Shown here piece after piece: positions 8,254 to 18,600 of a stretch of DNA of 64,000 bases. The translations under genes and the position numbers were made by a program. Within the stretch, counting starts at the first letter, position 1. Each line of letters starts with the position of its first letter. The stretch is from Sphingomonas sp. Leaf407 (GTDB lineage: Bacteria; Pseudomonadota; Alphaproteobacteria; Sphingomonadales; Sphingomonadaceae), in assembly GCF_001425385.1 (NCBI RefSeq), contig NZ_LMQO01000001.1:744001-808000 (forward strand), written 5' to 3'. The notes beneath the pieces are model-generated. The model saw only the letters and a list, made by a program, of their open reading frames with translations, did not search any database and had not been told where the DNA came from.

Positions 8254-11200
8254 GTCATGTCTCCGGCGCCGCTGACCGTCTCGCCGGTCGGTCCACGGGG
8301 TTTGACGAGGACGCCCGGCTCGACGTCGCGCATGCTCCACCCCGCCTGGAACCGGCGGTGCGCGGGGTCGAGGTTGGGCAATGCCGGGTCGAGCGGGGGA
8401 TGGAGCAGCCGTTGCGGCCGGGTGTCGTAGGTGAAGCCCGCGCCGGTCGCGATCTGGGCATCGGCGATGGCGGTCCAGTCGTCGAGCAGGCCCTCTATCG
8501 TCGCCGCCAGCCGTTCCTTGCCCCCGGCAATATCGGCGGGCGCGCGATCGACCAGATGGCGGAGGACGGCGGCCCGGACGGCGGGCGCGTTCGCCAGCGC
8601 GTCGACCGCATCGGACGGGGTCAGCGCCGGATCGAGATGGCGGGCGATCGCCACGACCACGGCGGCCAGCGACCGGTCGAGCGCGCGGGCGGACCATGGC
8701 GTCACGCTCGTCGCTTCCACCGCGCGGTAGAAGGTGTCGTGGAAATGACCGAATTGTTCGAAGTGCATCCGGTCGCGCGGCTTGTGGACGTTCAGCACCG
8801 CCACGACCAGCCCCGGCCGGGCGGGATTGCGCCCGACGCGGCTGGTCGCCTGGATATATTCCGCCGCCGTCTTGGGCTGCCCCTGCACCAGCATCAGTCC
8901 CAGCCGGTCGATGTCGAGGCCGACCGAGATCATGTTGGTCGCCAGCGCGACGTCGACCGGCGCTTCGCCGGCCGGATCGGGCAGGAACAACGTTTCGAGC
9001 CGGCGCTTGGCCGCCGCCACCTGATCGGTCGACACGCGCGAGGTCAGCTCGACCGGTTCGCCCAGCAGGCGGTTGCCGAACGGGCGGTCGACCGGCTCGA
9101 TCCGGCGGCGGCGGTCGCCGTAATCGAGCAGGCGGGTCGCCACCTCGTCCTCGACGATCCGCCGCGCGCCGCCCAGTTCGCGCAGCGCGTTGAAATAACA
9201 CAGCGCGGTGCGATAGGCATCGGCGTCGCCGCCCTCGTCGGCAAGGCCCTGCGCCGCGCCGAGCAGCGTGACGAGCGCTTGTAGGAACACCAGCTTCGGT
9301 CCGCGCCCCGCCGCGGCGATGCCGACATACCAGCGTGCCGGATCGGCATCGCTTTCGGGCCGGGTTTGCGCGAAAAAGCTGTCGCGGCGATCGACGCCGG
9401 GGGCGGGAAAGATGCGCGTGTCGTGCCGGTCGAACAGTGCGCGGATCTGGTCGCTCGCGCGGCGGACCGTCGCGGTCGAGGCGACGATCTTCGGCCGCAC
9501 CCGCCGTCCGCCGACGTCGCGAGTTGCCAGCGCGTCGATCGCGGCTTCGTACAGCCCGGCGACGGTGCCGAGCGGACCGGAGATCAGATGCAGCTCGTCC
9601 TGGATCACCAGATCGGGTGGCGCGAGCGGATGATCGCCGAGCGTGCGGCCATGCCCCGGTTCGGCCGCGCCATAGAAGCCGGTATCGTCGTGCCGGTCGA
9701 CATGGCCGAAGAACGCCCCCGCCGGCCCGTTCCATGGCAGCGCGGCGAATTTGTCGACCGTCGCGATCAGGAAGGCGGGCAGGCGGCGATAGATCGCCTC
9801 GTCGACCGTCACCACCGGCAGTGCGCGGTCGCCGGTGAACGGGCAGGCGAGGTTCACGCAGCGCAGTTCGAGGTTGGTCGGCGCGTCGGCATTGGGTACG
9901 CAGCGAAAGCTCTGCGGGGTGAACGCCGTGTCGCACCACGGGCAGGTCTTGATCGGCGCGGGCGCGCGCGTGTCGCGACCGCTGGTATAGGCGCGGACGC
10001 GGCGGACGGCGGTGCCGTCGCTGCGGTCGCCGCGTCGCCCCAGCCGGTTGGGGCTGGCGTCCGATCCCACCCACAGCCCGATCTCGATCGGCCAGTCGCC
10101 AAGCAGGGGACGACCCCGATCGTCGCGGTAAGCATCGCCGGTGCGCAACAGCTCCAGCGCGCAGACGACGCCGGCCGCGCGTCCCAACTGGTCGAGCGTC
10201 AGCAGCCGCAGCGTATAGCGCATGATGACCGCGACCCCGGCCCCGAGGACGCCGTCCGCACCCAGCCGGCGCAGCGCGATGGTGAAGGCGGCGAGGCCGA
10301 GATAGGCTTCGGTCTTGCCGCCGCCGGTCGGGAAGAACAACAGGTCGGCGGTTTCGCGATCGTCATGGCCGCGATCGACCAGCCCGGCGAGGTTCAGCAG
10401 CAGGAAGGCGAGCTGGAACGGTCGCCACGCCGGTGCGCTGTCCTGCGGCCGGCGCGCGCGGGCGGCATCGGCGATGGCGCGGTTCGCGATCTCGAACGCG
10501 GTGCGCGCGCGTTCGTCTTGGGCAAGTAGCGCGATGCCCGCCGCGATCCGGTCGCAGGCCACCCGTTGCGCCGCCAGCAGCGTGGCGGCGGTGCGGGTGC
10601 GTTGCGGTGCGCCGACGATCGCCGGATCGCTCGCCGCCATCGCCTCCTGCGCGAGCGACCATGCGCGATAGGCGGGGATGAGCGGGGCGAGCGCGTCGGC
10701 AAGTGCCGTGCCATCGGTTCGCGCGAGGTCGGCCAGCCGGTCCATGGCGAAGGTCACGTCGGCGACCGGGGCCGCAACGGTACGCTCCACCGCCGCGCGC
10801 GGCAGATGGGTGGTATGGATGCACCGGACTTGCCCGTCGCCCCCGACGACATGGCCGGTCGAACAGCCGAGGCCGGCGGAATAGGCGGCGCTGTCGCGGT
10901 AATGCAGGTCCGCCAACTGGTCGTCCCAGTCGTCGCGGGCGATGCGCGACAGGTCGTGCTGCGCCACGAAGCCCCCGGCGCAGGTCACGTCGAGTTGCAC
11001 CTGATAGGCATAGGCGAGGTCGCGGTAGTGCGACGCCGGTTCCAGCCGCTTGTTGATGAGAAAGACCGTCACGACCTGCACCGCGCGCGTGGCACCGGTG
11101 GCGAGGTTGAGGCGGAACGGCCGCGTCCGCACCGCCAGTTCGAGCGCGCCACCGGGCCGCGCGGTCGCCGCCGAGCCGGGCAGGGGGTGATGCACGATCC

Positions 11201-11711
11201 CCGCCGCCGCGTCGGGCAACGCGATGGTGATCGTCGCGTCGCGGGGCACGCGCCGCCAACTGATCGGCTGGCCCCTGGGCTCGCCGCCGCTTTCCAGCAT
11301 TTCGAACGGCACCGGTGGTTCGGGGACATAGTCGCCCCAGCGCACGGTCACGTCGATCGTCGTTGCCGCCGCATCGACCATCGTCGACAGGCCGATGCTG
11401 CTGGGCAGGAACCGTCGCCGGGTGGCCGGCGGATCGGGCTCGTCATGGTCGCCGGCGGCACCGCCGGCACCGAACCCCTCGGTGTCGGGGATGAAGCTGT
11501 CGACCTCGTCCTCCTGCGCTTCGCCGGCGAGGTCGCCCAGCACGGTCAGTTCGCCCGACGGCGCGATGAAGCCGGCGAGATACCAGCGCGACGGGCTCTC
11601 GCCCGGCGGCAGCCGTTCGCTCGCGAGATCGGCATCGGCGGGGTCGGACGGGCCGATCAGATTGCGGCGCAGGCGATCGACGATCGCCGTGCGAACTCCG
11701 GCGGCGGTCAT
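8250..11711 (-). CDS. drmA: DISARM helicase DrmA
   Basis: 1153 aa. DrmA is the SF2-type helicase core that loads on phage DNA together with DrmB. Walker A is FPTGGGKTEAYLGL with Lys466. The Walker B-like box is IQDELHLISGPLG at 705-708. The C-terminal helicase domain has ALATNMISVGLDIDRLGLM and AAEYIQATSRVGR. The motif-II spelling DELH and the MISVGLDI block are characteristic of DrmA. A cysteine pair (KTCPWCDTAF) sits between the motifs. Both ends overlap neighbours by ATGA (drmMI before, drmB after), so translation is coupled. No frameshift was seen. Confidence 0.93.
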   Translation of the reverse strand: MTAAGVRTAIVDRLRRNLIGPSDPADADLASERLPPGESPSRWYLAGFIAPSGELTVLGDLAGEAQEDEVDSFIPDTEGFGAGGAAGDHDEPDPPATRRRFLPSSIGLSTMVDAAATTIDVTVRWGDYVPEPPVPFEMLESGGEPRGQPISWRRVPRDATITIALPDAAAGIVHHPLPGSAATARPGGALELAVRTRPFRLNLATGATRAVQVVTVFLINKRLEPASHYRDLAYAYQVQLDVTCAGGFVAQHDLSRIARDDWDDQLADLHYRDSAAYSAGLGCSTGHVVGGDGQVRCIHTTHLPRAAVERTVAAPVADVTFAMDRLADLARTDGTALADALAPLIPAYRAWSLAQEAMAASDPAIVGAPQRTRTAATLLAAQRVACDRIAAGIALLAQDERARTAFEIANRAIADAARARRPQDSAPAWRPFQLAFLLLNLAGLVDRGHDDRETADLLFFPTGGGKTEAYLGLAAFTIALRRLGADGVLGAGVAVIMRYTLRLLTLDQLGRAAGVVCALELLRTGDAYRDDRGRPLLGDWPIEIGLWVGSDASPNRLGRRGDRSDGTAVRRVRAYTSGRDTRAPAPIKTCPWCDTAFTPQSFRCVPNADAPTNLELRCVNLACPFTGDRALPVVTVDEAIYRRLPAFLIATVDKFAALPWNGPAGAFFGHVDRHDDTGFYGAAEPGHGRTLGDHPLAPPDLVIQDELHLISGPLGTVAGLYEAAIDALATRDVGGRRVRPKIVASTATVRRASDQIRALFDRHDTRIFPAPGVDRRDSFFAQTRPESDADPARWYVGIAAAGRGPKLVFLQALVTLLGAAQGLADEGGDADAYRTALCYFNALRELGGARRIVEDEVATRLLDYGDRRRRIEPVDRPFGNRLLGEPVELTSRVSTDQVAAAKRRLETLFLPDPAGEAPVDVALATNMISVGLDIDRLGLMLVQGQPKTAAEYIQATSRVGRNPARPGLVVAVLNVHKPRDRMHFEQFGHFHDTFYRAVEATSVTPWSARALDRSLAAVVVAIARHLDPALTPSDAVDALANAPAVRAAVLRHLVDRAPADIAGGKERLAATIEGLLDDWTAIADAQIATGAGFTYDTRPQRLLHPPLDPALPNLDPAHRRFQAGWSMRDVEPGVLVKPRGPTGETVSGAGDMT

Positions 11712-14700
11712 GGCAGCGCCCCTTGCATCGCGCGTTCTCCGTTGAGTTTCAGCAATCGCGCCAGCACCTCGTCGCGGAACGCGGCCGGCCAGAACAGCCG
11801 GTTCTGATAGCGATGATCGTCCTCGCTCCCGGCGGTCAGGAACACCGGCGCGGCGGCATCGGCCAAGTCGTCCCAGCCATAGGCGACGAGGACCGCGCGA
11901 TCTATCGCATGGTGCAGTTCGCGCAGGCGAACGATGTCGGCGGCGGTATCGCCCGGCCGGTGGAAACGGTTGTAGGTCGGCGTCATGCCCTGATCGCAGG
12001 CGATCATCAGCGCGGCGCGATGGTCGTGATAGGCTTGGCCGACGGTTTCCAACGACACGTTGCTGGAGTAGTCGGTCGGGAAGGGGAAGGTTTCGAAACA
12101 GTCGGATGGTGTGTAGCGAACGTCGTCTTTCATTGAGGACGCAAAGAACCGCGTCCAAACCTCATGGACCCGGCATTGCAGCACCGCGAACGCCGACAGC
12201 GTCGGAAGTGCGAAGACAGCGGCGGTGTGGGAGAACACGACATTCCCGGGACGTCGCGCGAAACAGACATGCGGTGTCGCACCACAGTTGATGACCAGTA
12301 CCTGATCGAGCGGTGCGATCGTGCGGTACAATTCGCCGCGACCCCGCAGGAATCGCCACCATATCCGCTGGCCATTGGGGTCGCCCTGCGAAAGCCGGTC
12401 GGGCTTTACCCGTTGTTCGACGATAGCGAGCAGGTCCGCCCAATCCGCCGCGACCGGTCCGGCGTACTGCGGCGACACGATGCCATGGCGCAGGCGATCG
12501 GCGCGCTCCGCGTCCGAAAGGCCATGCCAGACAAGGTCGCTTTCGCGTCTGAGCGGCCAGTCGGCGAAATCGATGGTATGGCGATGATGGGCATGGGTCG
12601 GAGAATTGTTGATCTCCTCGCCGCCGAGATAGGGTTTGATTACCGCTCCGTTTCGCGGATCGACGGACAACAATCGTTGCATCTCGGCGAGTGGCGATGC
12701 CTTACCCTTGGCCGCGTTCACATCGTCGAAGGTGAAACCCATGCCGAGCAGGAACGAACCAATGAACGACTGACCTTCATTCTTCACCAACCGGGCCGGC
12801 GATCCGTCGAGATCCCCTTCCATCAAATAGGCCGAAATCCGCTGCACCGGGCGATCGTCGAGGATCACCGGTCCGCTCGCCGCACCCTTCACCACGAAGA
12901 CCTGCGCCACCACGACGGCGGCGTCGCCTTCCCATTGATACCGGCTGACCGCGCGGTAGATCGTGCCGCCGTCCTGCACGATCCGGTGCAGCCCGGTTTC
13001 GCGGGTATCGCCCTGGCGGATGGTGTTGGTCGCGATCAGGCCGAACGCGCCGCCCCGCCGCAGCAGCGCGAACGCGCGGCGGAAGAAATGCGCCGCCAGA
13101 TCGGCATTGCCGTGCGCGCCGGGATGCAGCGTCTTGAGCCAGTCGGGATAGGCGCGGGCGTGACCGGCGGCGATGGTGTTCTTGCCGGCGAACGGCGGGT
13201 TGCCGATGATCGCGTCGAACCCCGGATTGGGCCGGGTGAACACATCCTCGAATTCCAGTTCCCAATGGAAGCTGGCGATCCCGATCGGCGATGCCTGCAA
13301 CCGATCGCGCAACGCCTCCAGCGCGGCCCAGCTTCGCTCGCTCGGTGCCAATACCAGTTGCTGCACCTCCGCCAGCCGCACGTCGCGATCGCGCGCGCCG
13401 GTGCCCTCGAAGAACGACTGGAGGATCGCGTCGGCAACCAGATGCGCGCGCTTCAGCGCGGTTCCGGCGGCGCGGTGACGCGCTTCCTGCACGTCATAGG
13501 CGGCGACCTCCGCCTCGGTGCGGACCAGCCGGCGCAGTTCGGCCGCCGCATCGATGCCGTCCTGCACGATCGCCTCGACAAAGCTGTGCTGGCCCGACAC
13601 CTTGCCCCAGGTGACGGCGACGATCTTGGGATTGGGCAGCCCGACCAGACTGTCGCCGGCACGCAGCACATTGTCGAGGAACGTGAATTCATGGTTGCTC
13701 GCCAGCGTCTCCAGCCACAGCGACAGCTTGGCGAGATCGATCGCCAGCGGATTGCGATCGACGCCGCGCAGGCAATGCTGCGCGACCAGCCGCTTGGCAT
13801 GGAGCAGTTCGTCCTCGTCGGCGGGGATCGTCGGCCGCTGCACCGGCCAGCGCCCCCACGCATCGACCAGCCGCTGGCCGAGCTGCCGGCACGCCTCGAC
13901 CAGAAACGCGCCCGACCCGGCGGCGGGATCGCAGACTTTCAGATCGAGGACCTCTGACGGGCGCGCATCGGGGCCGATCCGGTCGAACGCGGGCCGCAGC
14001 GCATGGGCGACGATCGGCCCGGTCAGCGAACGCGGGGTATAATGGCTGCCGGTCCGGCGGCGTTCGTCGGTGGGTTGCAGGATCGGGGTGCCGGCCGCGA
14101 CCGGGCTGCCGCGCGGCGACGCGCGCGGATCGACGACGGGGGCGAGCGTCGCTACCAGCGCGGCGACGTCGACCGCCTGTCGCAGCCCCTTCGCGACAGC
14201 GGCGGGAAAGGTACCGCGCCCGGTCGCCTCCTTCAGCCACTTCTCGCGCTCGCCGCCACGAACCGCGGCGAGCGCAGCGAGATCGACCCACACCGGCACG
14301 CGGTTGGTCTTGCCCGCGCGGATCGCCAGCATCGCGCCGCCCGCCGCCTCGACGGTGAAGCCCATCACCGTTTCGTAGACCGACCCGATCTGTTCGACGC
14401 TGAGCGACCGATAGGCGACCCGTTCGCCGTCCAGCAGCAGCAGCCCGTCGAGCACGCGCAGGATACAGCCGTCGCCGACCGGCAGCACCCGCGCCAGATC
14501 GTCGATGCCATCTTGCCCGAGCAGGAACGGAAACGCCGCCTCGCGGAACAGCTTGCCGCCGCGCGCCTGCATGAAGCCCGAGGGATGCCCGCGCTCGACC
14601 AGCCGGAACAGCGCCAGCAACCGCCCCCATGCCCCGCGCCGCTCGTCCATGCCATCGGGGTGGCGCGCGGCATCGTCGCGCAGGTGCAGGTGAAGCGCGC

Positions 14701-15640
14701 CCAGTGAATAGCCGCGTTCGTACAGCATCGCCGCCGCCGCGCCGCCTGCCGAGGGCATCAGCGCGCGATCCTCGGCATAGAGGATGAAGATCAGCCGCAA
14801 CAGGACGGTCAGCAGCCCTTCGTACAAATGCTGCGGGTCGTGCGCGGCCAGCCGGCGGACGGGTTCGGGCGACGCCGCGTCGATACCGCGCAACAGTTCG
14901 TGCAGGCTGGCGAGGACCTGCCCCGCCAGCCGGATCGACACATCGGCCTGCGCGGCACGGCTTTCGGCGAGCAGGGCTGGCAGCCGGTGCGACGGCGGCC
15001 CGGTGAACAGCGCATGGGCATCGAGCAACAATTTCAGCCCGCCGAGCATCGCCCGGCCCGACACCTCGCCCAGCGGGGCCAGCGGCCACGTCATATGCCC
15101 CGACACGTCGCCGCGCGGCGCGACGACGAGGCGCAGGACCGCCTCGTGCGCCGGTCCCTCCTTCCGCCCGGTCGGCCGCGCGCCGATCAACACGCCTGCC
15201 GGAACGCCGGTTTCACGCAGCAGGCGTTCGAAGCGCTGGTGCGCGGTAGCCGCCCAACCGTCCAGCATGCCCCGCCGGTCGAGGTCGACGTCATCGCCCT
15301 CGATCCGTACGAGCAACTGCACCGACCCGTCGGCGGCGAACACCGCCCAGTCCGGTTCAAGCAGCGTCGCGCCATCATCGAGCGAGCATCGCAACCCATC
15401 GGGCAGCGCCGGTCCGCCGGGTGCCCCCGCGACCCGCTCGGCGGGCCAGCCCAGCGCGTCCCGAAAGAAGGGCCAGCGATCCGTGCCCGCCAGCGCGCGT
15501 GCCACGGCCGCGCCGTCATCCGCGCCCTGCGGCGTCGGCCATGCGCCGATCCGCGCGAGCGCGGCGGACGCGACGACCAGCCCGGTCGGCTGGAGATAGC
15601 CGATCCAGTCGTGCGCATCGGTGGGCGATGGCCGGCTCAT
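11708..15640 (-). CDS. drmMI: DISARM class 1 N6-adenine DNA methylase DrmMI
   Basis: 1310 aa. Motif I is DPAAGSGAFLVEACRQLGQR (571-579 for the core), and motif IV is IIGNPPFAGKNTI with NPPF at 814-817, which marks an amino-methyltransferase acting on adenine. A long N-terminal region precedes the methylase, and a likely target-recognition region follows, as in type IIG and PglX-like enzymes. In class 1 DISARM this enzyme is thought to mark self DNA. A type IIG single-protein restriction enzyme is the main alternative, but the fixed drmD-drmMI-drmA-drmB order argues against it. ATGA overlaps join it to drmD and drmA. Confidence 0.9.
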   Translation of the reverse strand: MSRPSPTDAHDWIGYLQPTGLVVASAALARIGAWPTPQGADDGAAVARALAGTDRWPFFRDALGWPAERVAGAPGGPALPDGLRCSLDDGATLLEPDWAVFAADGSVQLLVRIEGDDVDLDRRGMLDGWAATAHQRFERLLRETGVPAGVLIGARPTGRKEGPAHEAVLRLVVAPRGDVSGHMTWPLAPLGEVSGRAMLGGLKLLLDAHALFTGPPSHRLPALLAESRAAQADVSIRLAGQVLASLHELLRGIDAASPEPVRRLAAHDPQHLYEGLLTVLLRLIFILYAEDRALMPSAGGAAAAMLYERGYSLGALHLHLRDDAARHPDGMDERRGAWGRLLALFRLVERGHPSGFMQARGGKLFREAAFPFLLGQDGIDDLARVLPVGDGCILRVLDGLLLLDGERVAYRSLSVEQIGSVYETVMGFTVEAAGGAMLAIRAGKTNRVPVWVDLAALAAVRGGEREKWLKEATGRGTFPAAVAKGLRQAVDVAALVATLAPVVDPRASPRGSPVAAGTPILQPTDERRRTGSHYTPRSLTGPIVAHALRPAFDRIGPDARPSEVLDLKVCDPAAGSGAFLVEACRQLGQRLVDAWGRWPVQRPTIPADEDELLHAKRLVAQHCLRGVDRNPLAIDLAKLSLWLETLASNHEFTFLDNVLRAGDSLVGLPNPKIVAVTWGKVSGQHSFVEAIVQDGIDAAAELRRLVRTEAEVAAYDVQEARHRAAGTALKRAHLVADAILQSFFEGTGARDRDVRLAEVQQLVLAPSERSWAALEALRDRLQASPIGIASFHWELEFEDVFTRPNPGFDAIIGNPPFAGKNTIAAGHARAYPDWLKTLHPGAHGNADLAAHFFRRAFALLRRGGAFGLIATNTIRQGDTRETGLHRIVQDGGTIYRAVSRYQWEGDAAVVVAQVFVVKGAASGPVILDDRPVQRISAYLMEGDLDGSPARLVKNEGQSFIGSFLLGMGFTFDDVNAAKGKASPLAEMQRLLSVDPRNGAVIKPYLGGEEINNSPTHAHHRHTIDFADWPLRRESDLVWHGLSDAERADRLRHGIVSPQYAGPVAADWADLLAIVEQRVKPDRLSQGDPNGQRIWWRFLRGRGELYRTIAPLDQVLVINCGATPHVCFARRPGNVVFSHTAAVFALPTLSAFAVLQCRVHEVWTRFFASSMKDDVRYTPSDCFETFPFPTDYSSNVSLETVGQAYHDHRAALMIACDQGMTPTYNRFHRPGDTAADIVRLRELHHAIDRAVLVAYGWDDLADAAAPVFLTAGSEDDHRYQNRLFWPAAFRDEVLARLLKLNGERAMQGALP

Positions 15641-18600
15641 TCGCCGCTCCAGCCGGGCGGATGGAGATAGACCAGCCCGATCGGCTCCAGCCGGCTCGCG
15701 CGCACCCTGGCCGCCGCGCGCAGCCGTTCCGGCTCGCGGACCAGTTCGTCGTCGAGCCGCGTCGCCGCGCGCTCCCACGACCGGCGGTCGGCGGCGCGCT
15801 GGCGCGCCTCGGCGGGATCGAGCAGCAGCGCGAACTGGCGATCGTCGCTGCCCCGTTCGCGGCGGATGCGATCGATCCGCTGTTGCAGCAGCGCGTGGAG
15901 CGTATCGGCCTCACCGGCGGCGCGACGGTCGAGTTCGGCGGCAATGCGCGCCTGCCGCACCGCTGCCCGTTCGGCAAGGACCGGGCGAAGATCGGCGACG
16001 TCGACGGCGGCCTGCGCGGTGATCGCCGCGGCGACGTCGGGCGCGGCCATCCGCGCCTCGCCCAGCGCCGCGATCAGCCCGTCGAGCACGCGCCCCTCCG
16101 CCTCGCCGCCCTCGGCCAGTGCCCGGAGCGACCCGTCGCGCGGGGCGGGCCGCCAGTCGGCGGCGACGCTCATCACCTCCTCGTGCAGCCGGGCCGCGCG
16201 TTCGCCGAACAACGCCAGCCGTCCGATCAGCACGACACGCGGGCGCGGCACGCTGCCGGTTTCGATGACGCAGGCCCGTTCCAATCCCTGCTGGAACCCC
16301 GCCGACAGGAACTGGCCGAGCAGCCGGCGGACGAGGCGATGTTCCAGATGTACCTGCACCACATCGCCGGCGTCGCGGCCGTCGGGCAGGATCGCGGGTG
16401 CGAAGCTGACGCGCCGGACCTGCGCATCGGCGCTGGCACGCCATTCCCCCGGCCGCTCGCCGGGGCGGGGGCCACGGGCGCGCAACTCGTCGAACAGCGG
16501 TTGCCAGCCGGAATCGCTCGCGAACGCCGGATCGAGCCGGAATACCGGAGTTTCTCCGATCCGTTCACCATCGCTCCAGCCGCCACCCGACCGTTCGAGC
16601 GCCAGCGCCACGACCGATCGCAGGTCGTCCGGCTCGACGCCGACCCGGCGGCGCGCGCGTTCCAGCGCGACGGCAAGCTCGGCCTGCTCGCGTTTCAGCC
16701 GGGCGCGGCGGGCGACGTCGCCATCGTCGAGATCGCGGACCGCCGCGCGGACCCGTTCGTCGGCTTCCTCGTCGCGGATGCGGGCGGCGAGATCGATGGC
16801 CGCCGTGCGGGCGATCCCCCCGCCCATACGATCGGCGATCCGCGCGCCCAGCACCTGACCCGCCGAGCCCAGTTGACGGCGGATCAGCTCGGTCTTGCGG
16901 ACCAGCGCGTCGAGCACGACGTCCTCTGGCCGGTCGGCATAGACGAAATAGCGGCAGGTGACGGTCGGGCTGGGTTGCAGCTTGCGGTCGATCCGTCCGT
17001 TGCGCTGTTCCAGCCGGGCGGGGTTCCATGGCAGGTCGACATGGATCAGGTCGTGGCATTGCGCCTGAAGGTTGATGCCCTCGCGCGCGGCATCGGTGCA
17101 GATCAGGATACGCAGCGGATCGTCGGGATCGTTGAATGCCCGCTTGATCGCCTCGCGCCGTTCGGCCGAGGTGATGCCGGTGAAGCTGGCGATGCGCGAC
17201 GCCTCATGGCCGTCGGCCGGATCGAGCAGCACCCCCAACTGCCGTTCGAGCCAGCGGCGGGTATCCTCATATTCGGTGAACAGGATCAGCCGCCGGTCGC
17301 GCCACCGCCCATTCCCGTCGAGCAGATGCGCGGCGGCCCAGTCGAGCAGCCAGCGCACCCGCGCATCGCCCTGGCCACGCACGCTGTCGGCCACGTCGAG
17401 CATCGCGGCGGCACAGGCCCGCTCGGCCAGCAGATGGGCATGCGACGCGCCACCGATCCCGGCCAGCGTCGCCGCCTCGGTCTGGACGGCGGCGGCGCTG
17501 TCGAGCCGGTCGAGCGAGGCCGCTTCCTGATCGGCGCGTTCGGGGGGCTCGACCTCGACATCGTCGGGCATCGCAACCGGTGCCGCCGGCCCGGCGATCG
17601 CCCGGTCGAGCGTCGCGAGATGCACCCGCAGCGTCCGTGCGAAGGCCGGGATCGACGACAGCAACCGCTGTTGCAGGCCGACGAACGCAAGGCGCGCCCG
17701 CGCCGCCGCTGGCCCCTTGAGCGCGCCGATCCGCCGCTCGCGCACCTCACGATAGGCGGCGAGCATCGCGGCAAGGCGAATCTCGGGCGCGTCGGCGGGC
17801 AGGCCGGTCAGGACGACCGGTTCGACAACCCGTTCGGGAAATGCCTCGCCCAATGCGCGCAGGTCGCTTTTCAGCCGGCGGACCATGACCGGTTCGAGAT
17901 CGGCGGGCCGCACCGGCACCCCGCGCGTGAACCGCTGCGGATCGAGCAGTTCGAGCAAGGTCGCGAAGCTGTTGGCGTGACCGTTGTGCGGCGTGGCCGA
18001 CAGGAACAGGCGATGTTCGAACCGGTCCGACAGGTCGCGCAGCGCGCGGGTGAACTGGCTTTCGATCCCATAGCGCCCGCCGCCCGACGGCGCGGCATGA
18101 TGCGCTTCGTCGAGGATCAGCAGCGAACGGGCGCGAAAATCCTCCAGCACGTCGCGTAAGCCCGCGACATAGGCTTCGTCGGTCAGCAAGCGGTGCGACA
18201 GGATGAAGCGCGATCCCGTCGCCCATGGGTTCGCACCATATCCCCGCCGGCGGCGCAGCGTTTCGAGATGCTGGCGATCGACGATCTCGAACGCGAGGCC
18301 GAACTTCGTCTGCAACTCATCGCGCCACTGGCCGGTCATCGCCGCCGGGGCGACCACGACCGCATAGTCGACCCGCCGCCGCAACAGCAGTTCGCGCAGG
18401 ATCAGCCCGGCCTCCACCGTCTTGCCCAGCCCGACGTCATCGGCGATCAGCAGGTTGACGCGCGGCAGGCGCAGCGCCTTGCGCAGCGGCAGCAACTGAT
18501 AGGGGTCGAGCCGGATGCCCGCGCGAAACGGCGCCTGGAACAGATCGCGTTCGGCGGCGGTCGCGGTGCGCCAGCGGACGGTGCGCAGATAGGCGGCGAA

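Noticed and set aside
6382-10074. One 1230-residue open frame on the minus strand
   Set aside because: Only the part from 8253 downward is DrmB. The upstream half is Arg/Pro-rich out-of-frame reading of drmA and begins inside that gene.
11708-15640. Stand-alone type IIG restriction enzyme
   Set aside because: The gene is translationally coupled to DrmD and DrmA in the class 1 DISARM order, and no clear PD-(D/E)xK nuclease motif was found in the N-terminal region.
15421-18159. A 912-residue plus-strand frame opposite drmD
   Set aside because: It mirrors the SNF2 helicase gene, whose motifs are complete; no family features of its own.
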